Shown piece by piece: positions 8,614-17,113 of a stretch of 43,981 bases of DNA. Location of the stretch: the NCBI GenBank assembly GCA_964506325.1, contig CAZDLO010000021.1:1-43981 (forward strand). The letters are read 5' to 3'. Source of the stretch: CAINVV01 sp964506325 (GTDB lineage: Bacteria > Bacteroidota > Bacteroidia > Bacteroidales > Prolixibacteraceae). How positions within the stretch are numbered: the first letter of the stretch is position 1; every line of letters starts with the position of its first letter. The position numbers and the translations under genes are program-made. Below the pieces are notes generated by a model. It saw only the letters and a list, made by a program, of their open reading frames with translations. It had not been told where the DNA came from and ran no database searches.

Positions 8614-9531
8614 ATGTCTGTACCAACCAGCAGAGCAGAAGAGGCCGCCGTCGTCACCATTGACCATGAAAAATGCAACGGATGCGGCAAATGCGTTGCA
8701 GTATGCAAGGATTTTGAATTTAAGATCGTGAACGGGAAAGCTATCCTGGTAGACAAGCCCCTGTTCGGATGCATTGCCTGCGGCCATTGCATGGCAATTT
8801 GTCCAGAAGAAGCCATCAGGGTATCCGGCAGATGCCTCACCCCGGATGATCTGTTCCAGCTGGCCGGCCAGCCTGTAAAATCCGACTATAATTCCCTTCT
8901 GCAACTACTCCAGTCGCGCAGAAGCATCCGGGAATTCAGGCATGAGCCCGTTCCTGAGGAGATGATCTCCCTCATCATTGATGCCGCAAAAACAGCACCC
9001 ATGGGGATACCTCCTTCAGATGTCAACTTGCTGGTTATCAATGGAAAGGAAAAACTTCGGCTCTTCTCTTCCGATTTCTGTGGTTTGCTTTCCAAAAACA
9101 GGTGGATGGTATCCTGGTGGTTCTTTGCCGTCATGAGGTTGTTTTATGACAGGAAGACAACAAATTTTTACAAGAAATTCATGGGCCCCCTGTTTAATAT
9201 TTACATCGATTCAATGAACAGTGGAGTAGACAATGTCACCTACGATGCCCCTGTGGCGATCTATTTTTATGGCAGCCCGTATTGTGATCCTGCGGATCCC
9301 ATTATCGCAGCAACTTATGCCATGACTGCAGCAGAATCGCTGGGCCTGGGCACCTGTATGCTTGGGGCCATCCATCCCTTCCTGCAGCACGGAGCGGCGG
9401 CGAAGAAATTCAGGAACAAATACGGTATCCGCTACAAAAGCCGTGAGGGACTAGTTTTGATACTTGGGTTCCCCAAATTGAAATACGCAAAAGGAGTGAG
9501 GCGCACCTTCGCCAATGTGGATTTCCTCTAG
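8614..9531 (+). CDS. Ferredoxin-nitroreductase fusion protein
   Basis: The 305-residue protein joins two modules. Residues 15-70 hold two 4Fe-4S binding motifs: Cys21, 24, 27, 31 (CNGCGKCVAVC) and Cys53, 56, 59, 63 (CIACGHCMAIC). Residues 85-300 form an FMN-dependent nitroreductase domain with the typical opening RRSIREFRHEPVPEEM and a GLGTCMLGAI segment near the C-terminus. Such fusions probably take electrons from the clusters to FMN and reduce an unknown substrate under low oxygen. The start ATG follows a near-match promoter TACTTTTA at 8582-8589. It converges on the DEAD-box helicase gene across a nested hairpin. Domain assignment is firm; the substrate is unknown. Confidence 0.92.
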   Translation: MSVPTSRAEEAAVVTIDHEKCNGCGKCVAVCKDFEFKIVNGKAILVDKPLFGCIACGHCMAICPEEAIRVSGRCLTPDDLFQLAGQPVKSDYNSLLQLLQSRRSIREFRHEPVPEEMISLIIDAAKTAPMGIPPSDVNLLVINGKEKLRLFSSDFCGLLSKNRWMVSWWFFAVMRLFYDRKTTNFYKKFMGPLFNIYIDSMNSGVDNVTYDAPVAIYFYGSPYCDPADPIIAATYAMTAAESLGLGTCMLGAIHPFLQHGAAAKKFRNKYGIRYKSREGLVLILGFPKLKYAKGVRRTFANVDFL

Positions 9532-9549
9532 CGGGCAGTGGGCATAAAA

Positions 9550-9605
9550 ATGCCTGGAATACGACGACCGGAAAACATATTTCCGGAGACCAGTATTCCA
9601 GGCAT
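9550..9605. terminator. Nested hairpin between convergent genes
   Basis: A perfect 13-bp outer stem (ATGCCTGGAATAC at 9550-9562 with its complement at 9593-9605) encloses a second perfect 7-bp stem (CCGGAAA at 9568-9574 with 9580-9586) and a 5-base loop. It lies between the stop codons of the nitroreductase fusion (+) and the helicase (-). Its near symmetry suits a bidirectional transcription barrier. The T tract is weak on both sides, so it may act as an RNA end or stability structure rather than a classical intrinsic terminator. Confidence 0.7.
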
Positions 9606-9632
9606 TGCATTTAGGAGCAGAAAGCCGGTACT

Positions 9633-11336
9633 CTAGTACCTGCGTTTTCTTTCAATCCGTTTAAAATCCGTTTTCCCTTCAGCCCTCGGGAATCCACCGC
9701 TTCTTCTTCCCCTGAAAGACCTGTCGTCGCGGTTCTCCTCGAAAACCTCAACATCAAAGAAGGTTCCACGGAAGGACATCCCCCTGGAATTGCGGAGTAG
9801 GGCCTTGCCTGCTGCGTCCTCAATCTCAACAACGGAATAGCTTCCGAAGAGATCAATCCTGCCAATTTCAACATTTCTCCTTCCTGTGGCTTCCACCACA
9901 AAATTGATGACCTCTTTGGGTGATATACCTTTGGCGAGGCCAACATTCAACCTGAATTTTGTCAGGCCCTCGGTAACCACCACTTTCGGACTTCTTCTCT
10001 CTTCGTGTCCGTCAGGAATATTCAGGTCCGGGGTGTTGCCGTAATAATCAAGGAAACGGTTAAATTCCAGGGATACAATATGTTTGACAAGCTCCTCTTT
10101 TGTAAGGTTGGCAAATTTTTCATACACAGATGGAAGATAGGGTGCGATTTCCTCCTCGTTGACATTAACTTCCTGTATCTTATCTGTCAGGTAAAAGAGT
10201 TGCTTTTCACAAATTTCCTTACCGGAAGGCACTGGTTTGCGATTGAATTTTTTTCCGATGGATTTTTCAATCATCCGGATGCGCCCATGCTCTTTCAAGT
10301 GAATGATCGAGATGGAAACACCTGATTTTCCGGCCCTGCCGGTACGTCCGCTCCTGTGTGTATAGTTATCGGAATCATCAGGCAGATTGTAATTGACCAC
10401 ATGTGTAAGGTCATTGACATCCAGTCCGCGGGCTGCCACATCCGTAGCAACCAGAATCTGAACTCCGCGGTTACGGAATTTATCCATGACGAAGTCGCGC
10501 TGCTGCTGGCTAAGATCGCCGTGCAACGCCTCTGCACTGTAATTATCCTGGATAAGCTGTGCAGCTACCTCACCTGTCTCCTGCCGTGTACGGCAAAAAA
10601 CAATGCCATAGACTTCCGGAACGTAGTCCAGCACCCTCTTGAGTGCCAGATAGCGGTCCTTGGCATGTACCATGTGATAAATATGCTCTACATTATCTGC
10701 CCCGCTGTTTTTCTTGCCAACAGCTATTTCCAGCGGATTGGACATGTAGTTCTTCGCGATGGCAGCCACCTCTTTGGGCATGGTTGCAGAGAAAAGCAGG
10801 GTATGCTTCTCTTTGGGAGTCATGGCCAGTATGGCATCCACATCTTCCTGGAAGCCCATGTTAAGCATCTCATCAGCTTCATCCAGTACCATAATGGAAA
10901 TCTGTGACAGATCCACCTTGTTTTTGCGGATCATATCGTGCATCCTGCCGGGTGTGGCGGTGATGACATGTGTCCCGGCACGCAGTGCTTTTACCTGTGC
11001 ACCCATGTCTGCCCCTCCGTAAACCGGGGTAATAACTATTTCTGGTAAAAACTGAGAATATTCTTTGATTTCCCTCGCGATCTGAACACAAAGTTCACGT
11101 GTCGGGCTCAGGATCAGAGCCTGTGGGACCCTTCTCAACGGGTCGATGGTCTGTAGAATCGGTAATCCGAAAGCAGCAGTTTTACCGGTACCTGTTTGTG
11201 CCAGGCCTACGATGTCTTTCGGGGATTGTAAATAAACCGGAATAAATTGTTCTTGAATCGGTGAAGGTGTCTCAAAGCCCATTGCTTCGATCCCTTTTAG
11301 GATCCGGGGGTCCAGCCCCATTTCATTGAATTGCAT
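9633..11336 (-). CDS. deaD: DEAD-box RNA helicase with DbpA-type RNA-binding domain
   Basis: This ATP-dependent RNA helicase probably remodels rRNA or mRNA, with a role in ribosome assembly and cold adaptation. The 567-residue chain shows the motifs in order: Q motif (GFETPSPIQ), Walker A AQTGTGKT near residue 45, PTRELC, DEAD, SAT, and HRSGRTGRAG in the second RecA domain. The region from about residue 470 to 540 (FRLNVGLAKGISPKEVINFVVEATG onward) is a DbpA/CsdA-type RRM-like domain, followed by an Arg/Gly-rich basic tail typical of CsdA/DeaD-type proteins. It lies 113 bases after der on the same strand. The helicase class is certain; the symbol deaD is the usual name for this architecture. 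Confidence 0.95.
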   Translation of the reverse strand: MQFNEMGLDPRILKGIEAMGFETPSPIQEQFIPVYLQSPKDIVGLAQTGTGKTAAFGLPILQTIDPLRRVPQALILSPTRELCVQIAREIKEYSQFLPEIVITPVYGGADMGAQVKALRAGTHVITATPGRMHDMIRKNKVDLSQISIMVLDEADEMLNMGFQEDVDAILAMTPKEKHTLLFSATMPKEVAAIAKNYMSNPLEIAVGKKNSGADNVEHIYHMVHAKDRYLALKRVLDYVPEVYGIVFCRTRQETGEVAAQLIQDNYSAEALHGDLSQQQRDFVMDKFRNRGVQILVATDVAARGLDVNDLTHVVNYNLPDDSDNYTHRSGRTGRAGKSGVSISIIHLKEHGRIRMIEKSIGKKFNRKPVPSGKEICEKQLFYLTDKIQEVNVNEEEIAPYLPSVYEKFANLTKEELVKHIVSLEFNRFLDYYGNTPDLNIPDGHEERRSPKVVVTEGLTKFRLNVGLAKGISPKEVINFVVEATGRRNVEIGRIDLFGSYSVVEIEDAAGKALLRNSRGMSFRGTFFDVEVFEENRDDRSFRGRRSGGFPRAEGKTDFKRIERKRRY

Positions 11337-11449
11337 TTTTTTTTGATTTGCCGGGAAGTTATGGCTTATTATTAACCAGGCTCCCCTTTTGTAATTGTAA
11401 TATATAATCTTATTTATTTTCCCCTTTGCGGAAAAAATCTAGCAATCAG

Positions 11450-12760
11450 TTATTTCTGTCTGAAAAAGAGCTGAATTGGAACACCTGAAAAGTCAAAAGT
11501 TGCCCTGATTTTATTCTCAAGATAACGTTTGTAAGGTTCTTTGATGTATTGAGGCAAATTGCAGAAGAAAGCAAAACAAGGATTCTGGTATCTTGGCAAT
11601 TGCGTAACATATTTGATCTTGATGTATTTTCCCTTGTAGGCAGGAGGGGAAAAACCTTCGAGTGCCTCCTGTAGGAGTTCGTTCAATTTGGAGGTAGGAA
11701 CGTGTTTGGTTTTATTATTGTAAACACGCATGGCTTCTTCCAGTATTTTCAGGACCCGCTGTTTCGTCACAGCAGATGTGAAAACAATCGGAACATCGGT
11801 AATCGGGGCAAATTTCTCATAAATCTGCTCCTCGTATTGCTTCATGGTCTTGTTGTCTTTCTCAATCAAATCCCACTTATTGACAACCACCACCACACCT
11901 TTCCTGTTACGGTGGATGAGGTGAAAGATTGAAACATCCTGAGCTTCCACCCCACGGGTGGCATCAAGCATCAGGATACACACATCGGCATTTTCGATGG
12001 TCCTGACTGAGCGCATGACCGAGTAAAATTCCACATCCTCCTTTTCCTTGTTCTTCTTGCGGAGTCCGGCAGTATCTATCAGGATGAAATCGTATCCAAA
12101 CTTGGTGTAACGTTGTGCGACAGAATCGCGCGTGGTGCCGGCAACTTCTGTAACTATGTGGCGTTCCTCGCCAACCAGTGTATTGATGGTTGATGATTTC
12201 CCTACGTTAGGCCGGCCTACAATCGCAAATTTTGGAATATGAACCTCTTCAGTTTCTTCGACAGGTTCAGGGAAATGTTTGACGACCTCATCCAGGAGGT
12301 CACCTGTGCCAGACCCGTTGATTGAAGACACGCAGTAAATCTCCTCCACACCCATGGTGAAGAATTCGTTGGCATCCAGTCCGCGTTTGTGGTTGTCAAC
12401 TTTGTTGACAACGGTCATGTATGGTTTTTTGCTTTTGCGGAGGAGGTTGTTTACCTCAATGTCCATATCTGTAATTCCTGTTTCTACATCCACCAGGAAC
12501 AGAATCAGATCGGCTTCATTGATCGCCAGGTTAACTTGTCTCCTTATCTCACCTTCGAAAACATCCTCTGACCCGAGGACATACCCCCCGGTATCAATTA
12601 CTGAAAATTCCTTGCCGTTCCATACAGATTTTCCGTAATTACGGTCACGGGTAACCCCAGGCTCATCGTCGACGATCGCCATGCGCGATTCGGTAAGTCT
12701 GTTGAAAAAGGTTGATTTGCCTACGTTAGGGCGTCCAACGATTGCTATAATGTTGCTCAT
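11450..12760 (-). CDS. der: Ribosome biogenesis GTPase Der (EngA)
   Basis: Der is a GTPase with two tandem G domains that helps mature the 50S subunit. The 436-residue protein has Walker A GRPNVGKST at residues 9-17 and GRPNVGKSS near residue 182. Both domains carry DTGG or DTAG switch II motifs, and NKVD and NKWD base-recognition motifs. The C-terminal KH-like domain (about residues 350-436, containing IKIKYVTQLPRYQNPCFAFF) completes the standard architecture. It lies 14 bases downstream of era on the same strand, so the two ribosome-assembly GTPases form one transcription unit. Confidence 0.98.
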   Translation of the reverse strand: MSNIIAIVGRPNVGKSTFFNRLTESRMAIVDDEPGVTRDRNYGKSVWNGKEFSVIDTGGYVLGSEDVFEGEIRRQVNLAINEADLILFLVDVETGITDMDIEVNNLLRKSKKPYMTVVNKVDNHKRGLDANEFFTMGVEEIYCVSSINGSGTGDLLDEVVKHFPEPVEETEEVHIPKFAIVGRPNVGKSSTINTLVGEERHIVTEVAGTTRDSVAQRYTKFGYDFILIDTAGLRKKNKEKEDVEFYSVMRSVRTIENADVCILMLDATRGVEAQDVSIFHLIHRNRKGVVVVVNKWDLIEKDNKTMKQYEEQIYEKFAPITDVPIVFTSAVTKQRVLKILEEAMRVYNNKTKHVPTSKLNELLQEALEGFSPPAYKGKYIKIKYVTQLPRYQNPCFAFFCNLPQYIKEPYKRYLENKIRATFDFSGVPIQLFFRQK

Positions 12761-12774
12761 GAAGAAATAATGCC

Positions 12775-13659
12775 TTATTGTTGTTCGTATCCAAAATTAC
12801 GAAGTTGGATCTCCTTGTCGCGCCATTCCTTGGTCACCCTGACAAACAGTTCAAGGAAGACTTTCTTGCCGAAAAATTCCTCCATGTCTATCCGGGCGCT
12901 GGTTCCCACACGTTTCAGGGCCTCACCCCTGTGACCGATGATAATTCCCTTCTGCGTTTCACGCGACACATGAATGACAGCAGCTATCCTGAGAATTTTC
13001 TCTTCATCCCTGAATGATTCAACCTCTATCTCCACCGAGTACGGAATTTCCTTATCATAGAACAAGAGGATCTTTTCGCGGATAATTTCCTGGGCAAAGA
13101 AGCGTTCATTGCGGTCTGTCAATTCATCCTTCGGGAAATAGGGCAGCCCCTCCGGAAGATTATCCAGGATACGTTTAAAGACATATTCCAGGTTAAATTT
13201 TTCTTTGGCCGAAATGGGTATAATTTCTGCTTTTGGTACCATTTCATTCCAGTGCTCAACAAGTTTAACCAGGGATGGCTGGTCTGTCAGGTCAATTTTG
13301 TTGATCAGGATCATCACAGGAACCTCTGCAGTTTTCAATTTTTCAAGGTACTCGATGTTTTTGTCTGTGCTTTCTGCCACATCTGTGACATAAAGAAGAA
13401 CGTCCGCATCGCTCAATGCAGTATCAACAGATTTCAGCATGGTCTCCTGTAGCTTATAGGCAGGCTTTAAGATTCCGGGGGTATCAGAATAAACTATCTG
13501 GAAATCATCTCCGTTGACAATGCCTTTGATTCGATGCCGCGTAGTCTGCATTTTCGATGTAATGATCGAGAGTTTCTCCCCTACCATTGCATTCATCAAA
13601 GTAGACTTGCCAACGTTTGGATTACCGATAATATTTACAAATCCTGATTTATGTCCCAT
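12775..13659 (-). CDS. era: GTPase Era
   Basis: Era binds the 3' end of 16S rRNA and is needed for 30S maturation. The 294-residue protein has the G1 motif GNPNVGKST at residues 12-20, the DTPG switch at YSDTPGIL and the NKID specificity motif. The C-terminal KH RNA-binding domain is recognisable as GHRGEALKRVGTSARIDMEEFFGKKVFLELFVRVTKEWRD (given by its position, residues about 243-283). An exact TAnnTTTG element lies about 30 bases upstream of the ATG. der follows after 14 bases, so era is the first gene of an era-der unit that may continue into the helicase. Confidence 0.98.
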   Translation of the reverse strand: MGHKSGFVNIIGNPNVGKSTLMNAMVGEKLSIITSKMQTTRHRIKGIVNGDDFQIVYSDTPGILKPAYKLQETMLKSVDTALSDADVLLYVTDVAESTDKNIEYLEKLKTAEVPVMILINKIDLTDQPSLVKLVEHWNEMVPKAEIIPISAKEKFNLEYVFKRILDNLPEGLPYFPKDELTDRNERFFAQEIIREKILLFYDKEIPYSVEIEVESFRDEEKILRIAAVIHVSRETQKGIIIGHRGEALKRVGTSARIDMEEFFGKKVFLELFVRVTKEWRDKEIQLRNFGYEQQ

Positions 13660-13688
13660 TTTTACTGCTGAATGTCTGAAAATCTGCG

Positions 13689-13696
13689 CAAAGGTA
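13689..13696 (-). promoter_or_regulatory. Bacteroidota -7 promoter element of era
   Basis: On the minus strand the octamer reads TACCTTTG, an exact match to TAnnTTTG. It lies 29 bases before the era ATG, so the predicted leader is short. No clear TTG -33 box is visible at the normal spacing. Confidence 0.6.
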
Positions 13697-13818
13697 ACAA
13701 TTTATCGGTAAATCAGGAATTTAACGGTTCCGTTTCAATTGTTTATATTTTGTTACTCAATGGTCAAATGGAATAACCACCTAATTTTTTTCGGTTGGGG
13801 TGAATATTTTCCTCATGG

Positions 13819-14049
13819 CTATTTCTTCATTATTTCCAGCATATCAAGATAAAGATCCTCAACTTTCTTCCTGGCCCATGGCGTTTTACGCAAAAAAACC
13901 AGGCTTGACCTCACCGACGGATCTATGGCAAAACAGTTTATCCTGACCAAATACGCCAGTTGCGGCCAGCCGTAAAAACCAACCAGCTCCGTGAGGATCA
14001 TCTCCAGGGTCTTACCATGCAATGGGTTGTTGGGCTGAGAATTTTCCAT
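13819..14049 (-). CDS. VF530/DUF2132-family small protein
   Basis: The 76-residue protein matches the VF530 family (COG4628, DUF2132), a small helical family described as DNA-binding. The diagnostic opening is NPLHGKTLEMILTELV, followed by YGWPQLAYLVRINCF, DPSVRSSLVFLRKTPWAR and a C-terminal KVEDLYLDM helix. Its length is that expected for the family. It lies 36 bases downstream of the GH2 gene on the same strand, and 159 bases separate it from era. It has no obvious relation to the sugar genes, and its biological role is not established to my knowledge. Confidence 0.88.
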   Translation of the reverse strand: MENSQPNNPLHGKTLEMILTELVGFYGWPQLAYLVRINCFAIDPSVRSSLVFLRKTPWARKKVEDLYLDMLEIMKK

Positions 14050-14085
14050 CTTCAGGGTTTCAGTTTACTACAAGGAGCTTTAAAA

Positions 14086-16767
14086 CTACAATTCGATCTT
14101 TCCCGGAAGGTTGATTCCCTGGATTTTCAGGACCGGTTCGTCTCCTGCCATATCCTTGAGATAATAACGTATTACCACCTTCTTGGTCTCCCCCGGAAGC
14201 AGCGAAATATAGTTGTCTGTCAGGAACTGAGGCAGAACAGGCTGTTTTGCAGCCTTCTTCTCCAGAACAATTTCAGTGAAGAAAGAAATCTCCTTCGAAG
14301 GATTCCTCAAAGTAACTGTTATAACTCCCTCGTCTCCTTCGGTAGTCTGTTCTTTGCTCACCTCGGGTTTAACAGGGGTCATTTTATTCAGCTTCGTGAA
14401 ATCGGCATATTCTTTCTGCGGGGTATAGTACCAGACATATTTATCCCATGCCATCTCGTCGGTTTTGGTAGAGAGCCAGTAAAAATTATCAGCCACTATT
14501 TCCCCTTCCGGATTTTTCAGCTTCAGGTCCAGGAAGTAGACCTCATTTTTCCCTTTCAGTTCCGGTAAATCGCTCAGGAACAAGGAATAATTTTCAGAAA
14601 CTGTAACCTTGAGGGTATCCTGGTACACCGGTTTGGATTTGATATTGTAAATGGAAATTTCGGCGTCGTATTTATGGATCAGTCCGCGGATGTCATTGCA
14701 CATGTAAATCTTTTTGTCAAAATAATTGTAGATAAGGTTTACTGGCTGACAGGCCTTTTTGGTTCCGTACAGCGCTCCTGTGGGCATGAGCGAATAGTCA
14801 TAAAGCTGCCAGTAAAATTCAGGCCAGGGTGAATTGAGCATCCACTGAACCACCCCGGTTGAAACAGGTTTGTTTACAACAAATGCCTCAAACATGGGGC
14901 GGATGGCCTCATAATTCATCAACTGCGCCTTCAGCGCCAGTTCATCCAGGTTTTTGGGTGCACCATAGCGCTTATTCATGGCTGTCAGGTACACCTTCAC
15001 ACTGTTAAAATCCTTCCTTCCCGAATGCCAGTCCCAGTAATCATTCATTGGCGGCCACAATTTCTTTTCAGGCATCATTTGCTTTATGCACCATAGGGGT
15101 GGTATCTGCGGTCCGGGGCCCGTCTCTGAATTAAAGCCAAAGGCGCCTCCGGTCTTTTTGTCTTCGTACCAGTATACCGGCGGAACATATTCATAGGGCC
15201 CGTTCATTTTCATACCGGAAGGTCCCGACAGAACACTGTTGAAACTACCCGATGATATCAGCAGCGGACGAGTTGTATCGTATTTACTCAACACTTCAGT
15301 ATACTTGGCCTCAAGGCTTTCTTTCGGGTAGGCGTCACTTCCTGTGGCCCAGGTAAGGATAGAAGGATGGTTTCTCAGCCAGAGGACCTGGTCTTTCAGG
15401 TAACGGGCAAGGAGATCCTCTTCTGAAGGGGAAAGTTTTACACCATTCATCTCAACGCTGGCATTGATGGGAAGGCTGGCATCCTCTGCCGCGGCTGGCT
15501 TCATTTCAAGCCCGAGGTAGTCGGGCCATTCCCACTGGCAACTCCAGCCGACCATCATCAGTATTCCGTTTTCATCACACAGGTCAAAGATATGATGGTT
15601 GTTGCCCCATATGCCTTCAAACCTTACTGAGTTCATGTTCATCTCTTTGACCATGCGGATCTGGGCAGCATCCTTTTCAGGCATGTAACGGAGGAACAGG
15701 TCATCCACCCAACCGCCGCTCTTGATCAGAACTTTCCTGCCATTGACTTTGTATCCGCGCACCGTATCGCTGGTGAGATAAGTCTCGATTTCCCGGATAC
15801 CGAACCTCGTTGTCCGCTGGTCTACCAGTTGCGACCCGTTTTTCAGATCAATTTTCAGATCGTAAAGTTCGGGCTTGCCCAAACCGTTGGGCCACCATAT
15901 ACGCGGCTCTGGAAGATACAACTCAAATTTGACCTGCTTTGTCTCGCCAGGCGCGATCCGAATAGTCTTGCCGAAAGGGATATATTCAAATTTCCCACCC
16001 ACCTTTACCTTTTCTGCCAGGTCGCTGTGGTTGGTGATTTCAGCACTTACATGAAGGGTCGCATGCTGCAAAGACTCCACATCCAGGTCCGTAACCACAA
16101 ATACTTCATCCATGGTGATTTTTCCTGTCCTCCTCACATGAACGTCCCTGAATATGCCCATGTAATTGTCTGGTGGCGTAGGAGCCCAATCGACAAAGCC
16201 CATGTAAAAATCACGTGGTTTTGGCGGAAAAATCTCAATGGCAAGAATATTGCCGCTTGGTTTTACATACCTGGAAATATTCAGGTTGAATTGTTTGAAT
16301 GCACCAAAAATTGAATCTTTCGTAGCGATTTTAGACCCGTTCAACCAGATATCCGCCCTATAATTGATGCCATCCAGCATCAACCGCGCCATCTCTTCTT
16401 CCGGATTATACCCGTCGAGGTCAAAAGTGGTCCGGAACCACCATGGAACCTCGAAATCAGTTTTGGGAATATTTTCAAGGTTTTTCCCGAAGAACGGGTC
16501 TTTGATGACACCGGCTTCAACCAATGCCCCCATCACGGTCGTGGGGACCTTTGTTTTGATCCATTCTGACTGGTCAAAATCGTTGGAATTGGTCAGTTCT
16601 GCACCTGTCTGAGCGGTTTTTGCGGTAGAGAGGAGTGACCATTGATCCGACAGCAACTTATCTTCGATCCGGACTTTGTTACTGCAGGAAACAAGCAAAG
16701 ATGAAACTGCCAGAAAAATAACAATCAGATAGTAACAGGCTATCCTGGTTTTGAATTCTGTCTTCAT
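14086..16767 (-). CDS. GH2 lipoprotein, exo-beta-D-glucosaminidase-like
   Basis: This secreted glycoside hydrolase of family 2 probably removes single sugars from the non-reducing end of a beta-linked glycan. The frame is open to 16800, but the ATG at 16767 gives a normal signal with the lipobox LLVSC and Cys28, so the protein has 893 residues. An N-terminal jelly-roll domain (PWWFRTTFDLDGY, ADIWLNGSKI), an immunoglobulin-like domain and a TIM barrel follow. The acid/base site reads GSD (Asp478) rather than the usual NE, and the nucleophile site reads FNSETGPG (Glu548). This pair and its spacing match what I recall of the Amycolatopsis CsxA exo-beta-D-glucosaminidase subfamily (Asp469 and Glu541). 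A mannosidase-like specificity remains possible. It is divergent from the ROK kinase cluster, with which it may share regulation. Confidence 0.88.
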   Translation of the reverse strand: MKTEFKTRIACYYLIVIFLAVSSLLVSCSNKVRIEDKLLSDQWSLLSTAKTAQTGAELTNSNDFDQSEWIKTKVPTTVMGALVEAGVIKDPFFGKNLENIPKTDFEVPWWFRTTFDLDGYNPEEEMARLMLDGINYRADIWLNGSKIATKDSIFGAFKQFNLNISRYVKPSGNILAIEIFPPKPRDFYMGFVDWAPTPPDNYMGIFRDVHVRRTGKITMDEVFVVTDLDVESLQHATLHVSAEITNHSDLAEKVKVGGKFEYIPFGKTIRIAPGETKQVKFELYLPEPRIWWPNGLGKPELYDLKIDLKNGSQLVDQRTTRFGIREIETYLTSDTVRGYKVNGRKVLIKSGGWVDDLFLRYMPEKDAAQIRMVKEMNMNSVRFEGIWGNNHHIFDLCDENGILMMVGWSCQWEWPDYLGLEMKPAAAEDASLPINASVEMNGVKLSPSEEDLLARYLKDQVLWLRNHPSILTWATGSDAYPKESLEAKYTEVLSKYDTTRPLLISSGSFNSVLSGPSGMKMNGPYEYVPPVYWYEDKKTGGAFGFNSETGPGPQIPPLWCIKQMMPEKKLWPPMNDYWDWHSGRKDFNSVKVYLTAMNKRYGAPKNLDELALKAQLMNYEAIRPMFEAFVVNKPVSTGVVQWMLNSPWPEFYWQLYDYSLMPTGALYGTKKACQPVNLIYNYFDKKIYMCNDIRGLIHKYDAEISIYNIKSKPVYQDTLKVTVSENYSLFLSDLPELKGKNEVYFLDLKLKNPEGEIVADNFYWLSTKTDEMAWDKYVWYYTPQKEYADFTKLNKMTPVKPEVSKEQTTEGDEGVITVTLRNPSKEISFFTEIVLEKKAAKQPVLPQFLTDNYISLLPGETKKVVIRYYLKDMAGDEPVLKIQGINLPGKIEL

Positions 16768-17027
16768 AGTAGTAGTTATTGTGAAAGGAACCGTTCCCAA
16801 AGGTAAGGATTATCACGAAAATATCTGAAAATAAATATATCCGGACTGGTACTTAATCTTTGTAGGCAGCCTGCTGGATTATTCCCGTAAAAAGGGGTCT
16901 TAAAACGAGAATAATTTCATTTTTTATGATCTATTGTATTAATATTAAATGCTTTAATTACTTTATTTATAATCATTCTAAACAAATTTAAATCCTCAGG
17001 GGCAGTCGGAAAATGACTTAAAAAAAT

Positions 17028-17035
17028 TACTTTTG
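17028..17035 (+). promoter_or_regulatory. Candidate -7 promoter element of the ROK-led cluster
   Basis: TACTTTTG matches TAnnTTTG exactly. It lies 78 bases before the ROK kinase ATG, leaving a leader of about 70 bases that contains the short inverted repeat at 17080-17096. No clear -33 box is visible. Confidence 0.45.
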
Positions 17036-17079
17036 AAATTCAAATCACAATCTGCCCCGGAAGCCAGGAAAAATTAATG

Positions 17080-17096
17080 ATCCTGCCAGACAGGAT
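17080..17096 (+). promoter_or_regulatory. Short inverted repeat before the ROK start codon
   Basis: ATCCTG and CAGGAT flank a 5-base spacer, 17 bases before the ATG at 17114. It could be an operator half-site pair or a leader hairpin affecting translation. The arms are only 6 bp, so chance is possible. Confidence 0.3.
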
Positions 17097-17113
17097 GGTA
17101 ACTATAACTATTT

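Larger units (their letters stand above)
16768..17113. other. Divergent intergenic region between GH2 and ROK genes
   Basis: This 346-base AT-rich region holds no convincing gene. It must contain the start signals for both the GH2 lipoprotein and the + strand sugar cluster. Visible elements are a 10-bp palindrome TTAATATTAA at 16939-16948, an exact TAnnTTTG element at 17028-17035, and an inverted repeat ATCCTG-CCAGA-CAGGAT at 17080-17096, just before the ROK start codon. No regulator gene is adjacent. Confidence 0.6.
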
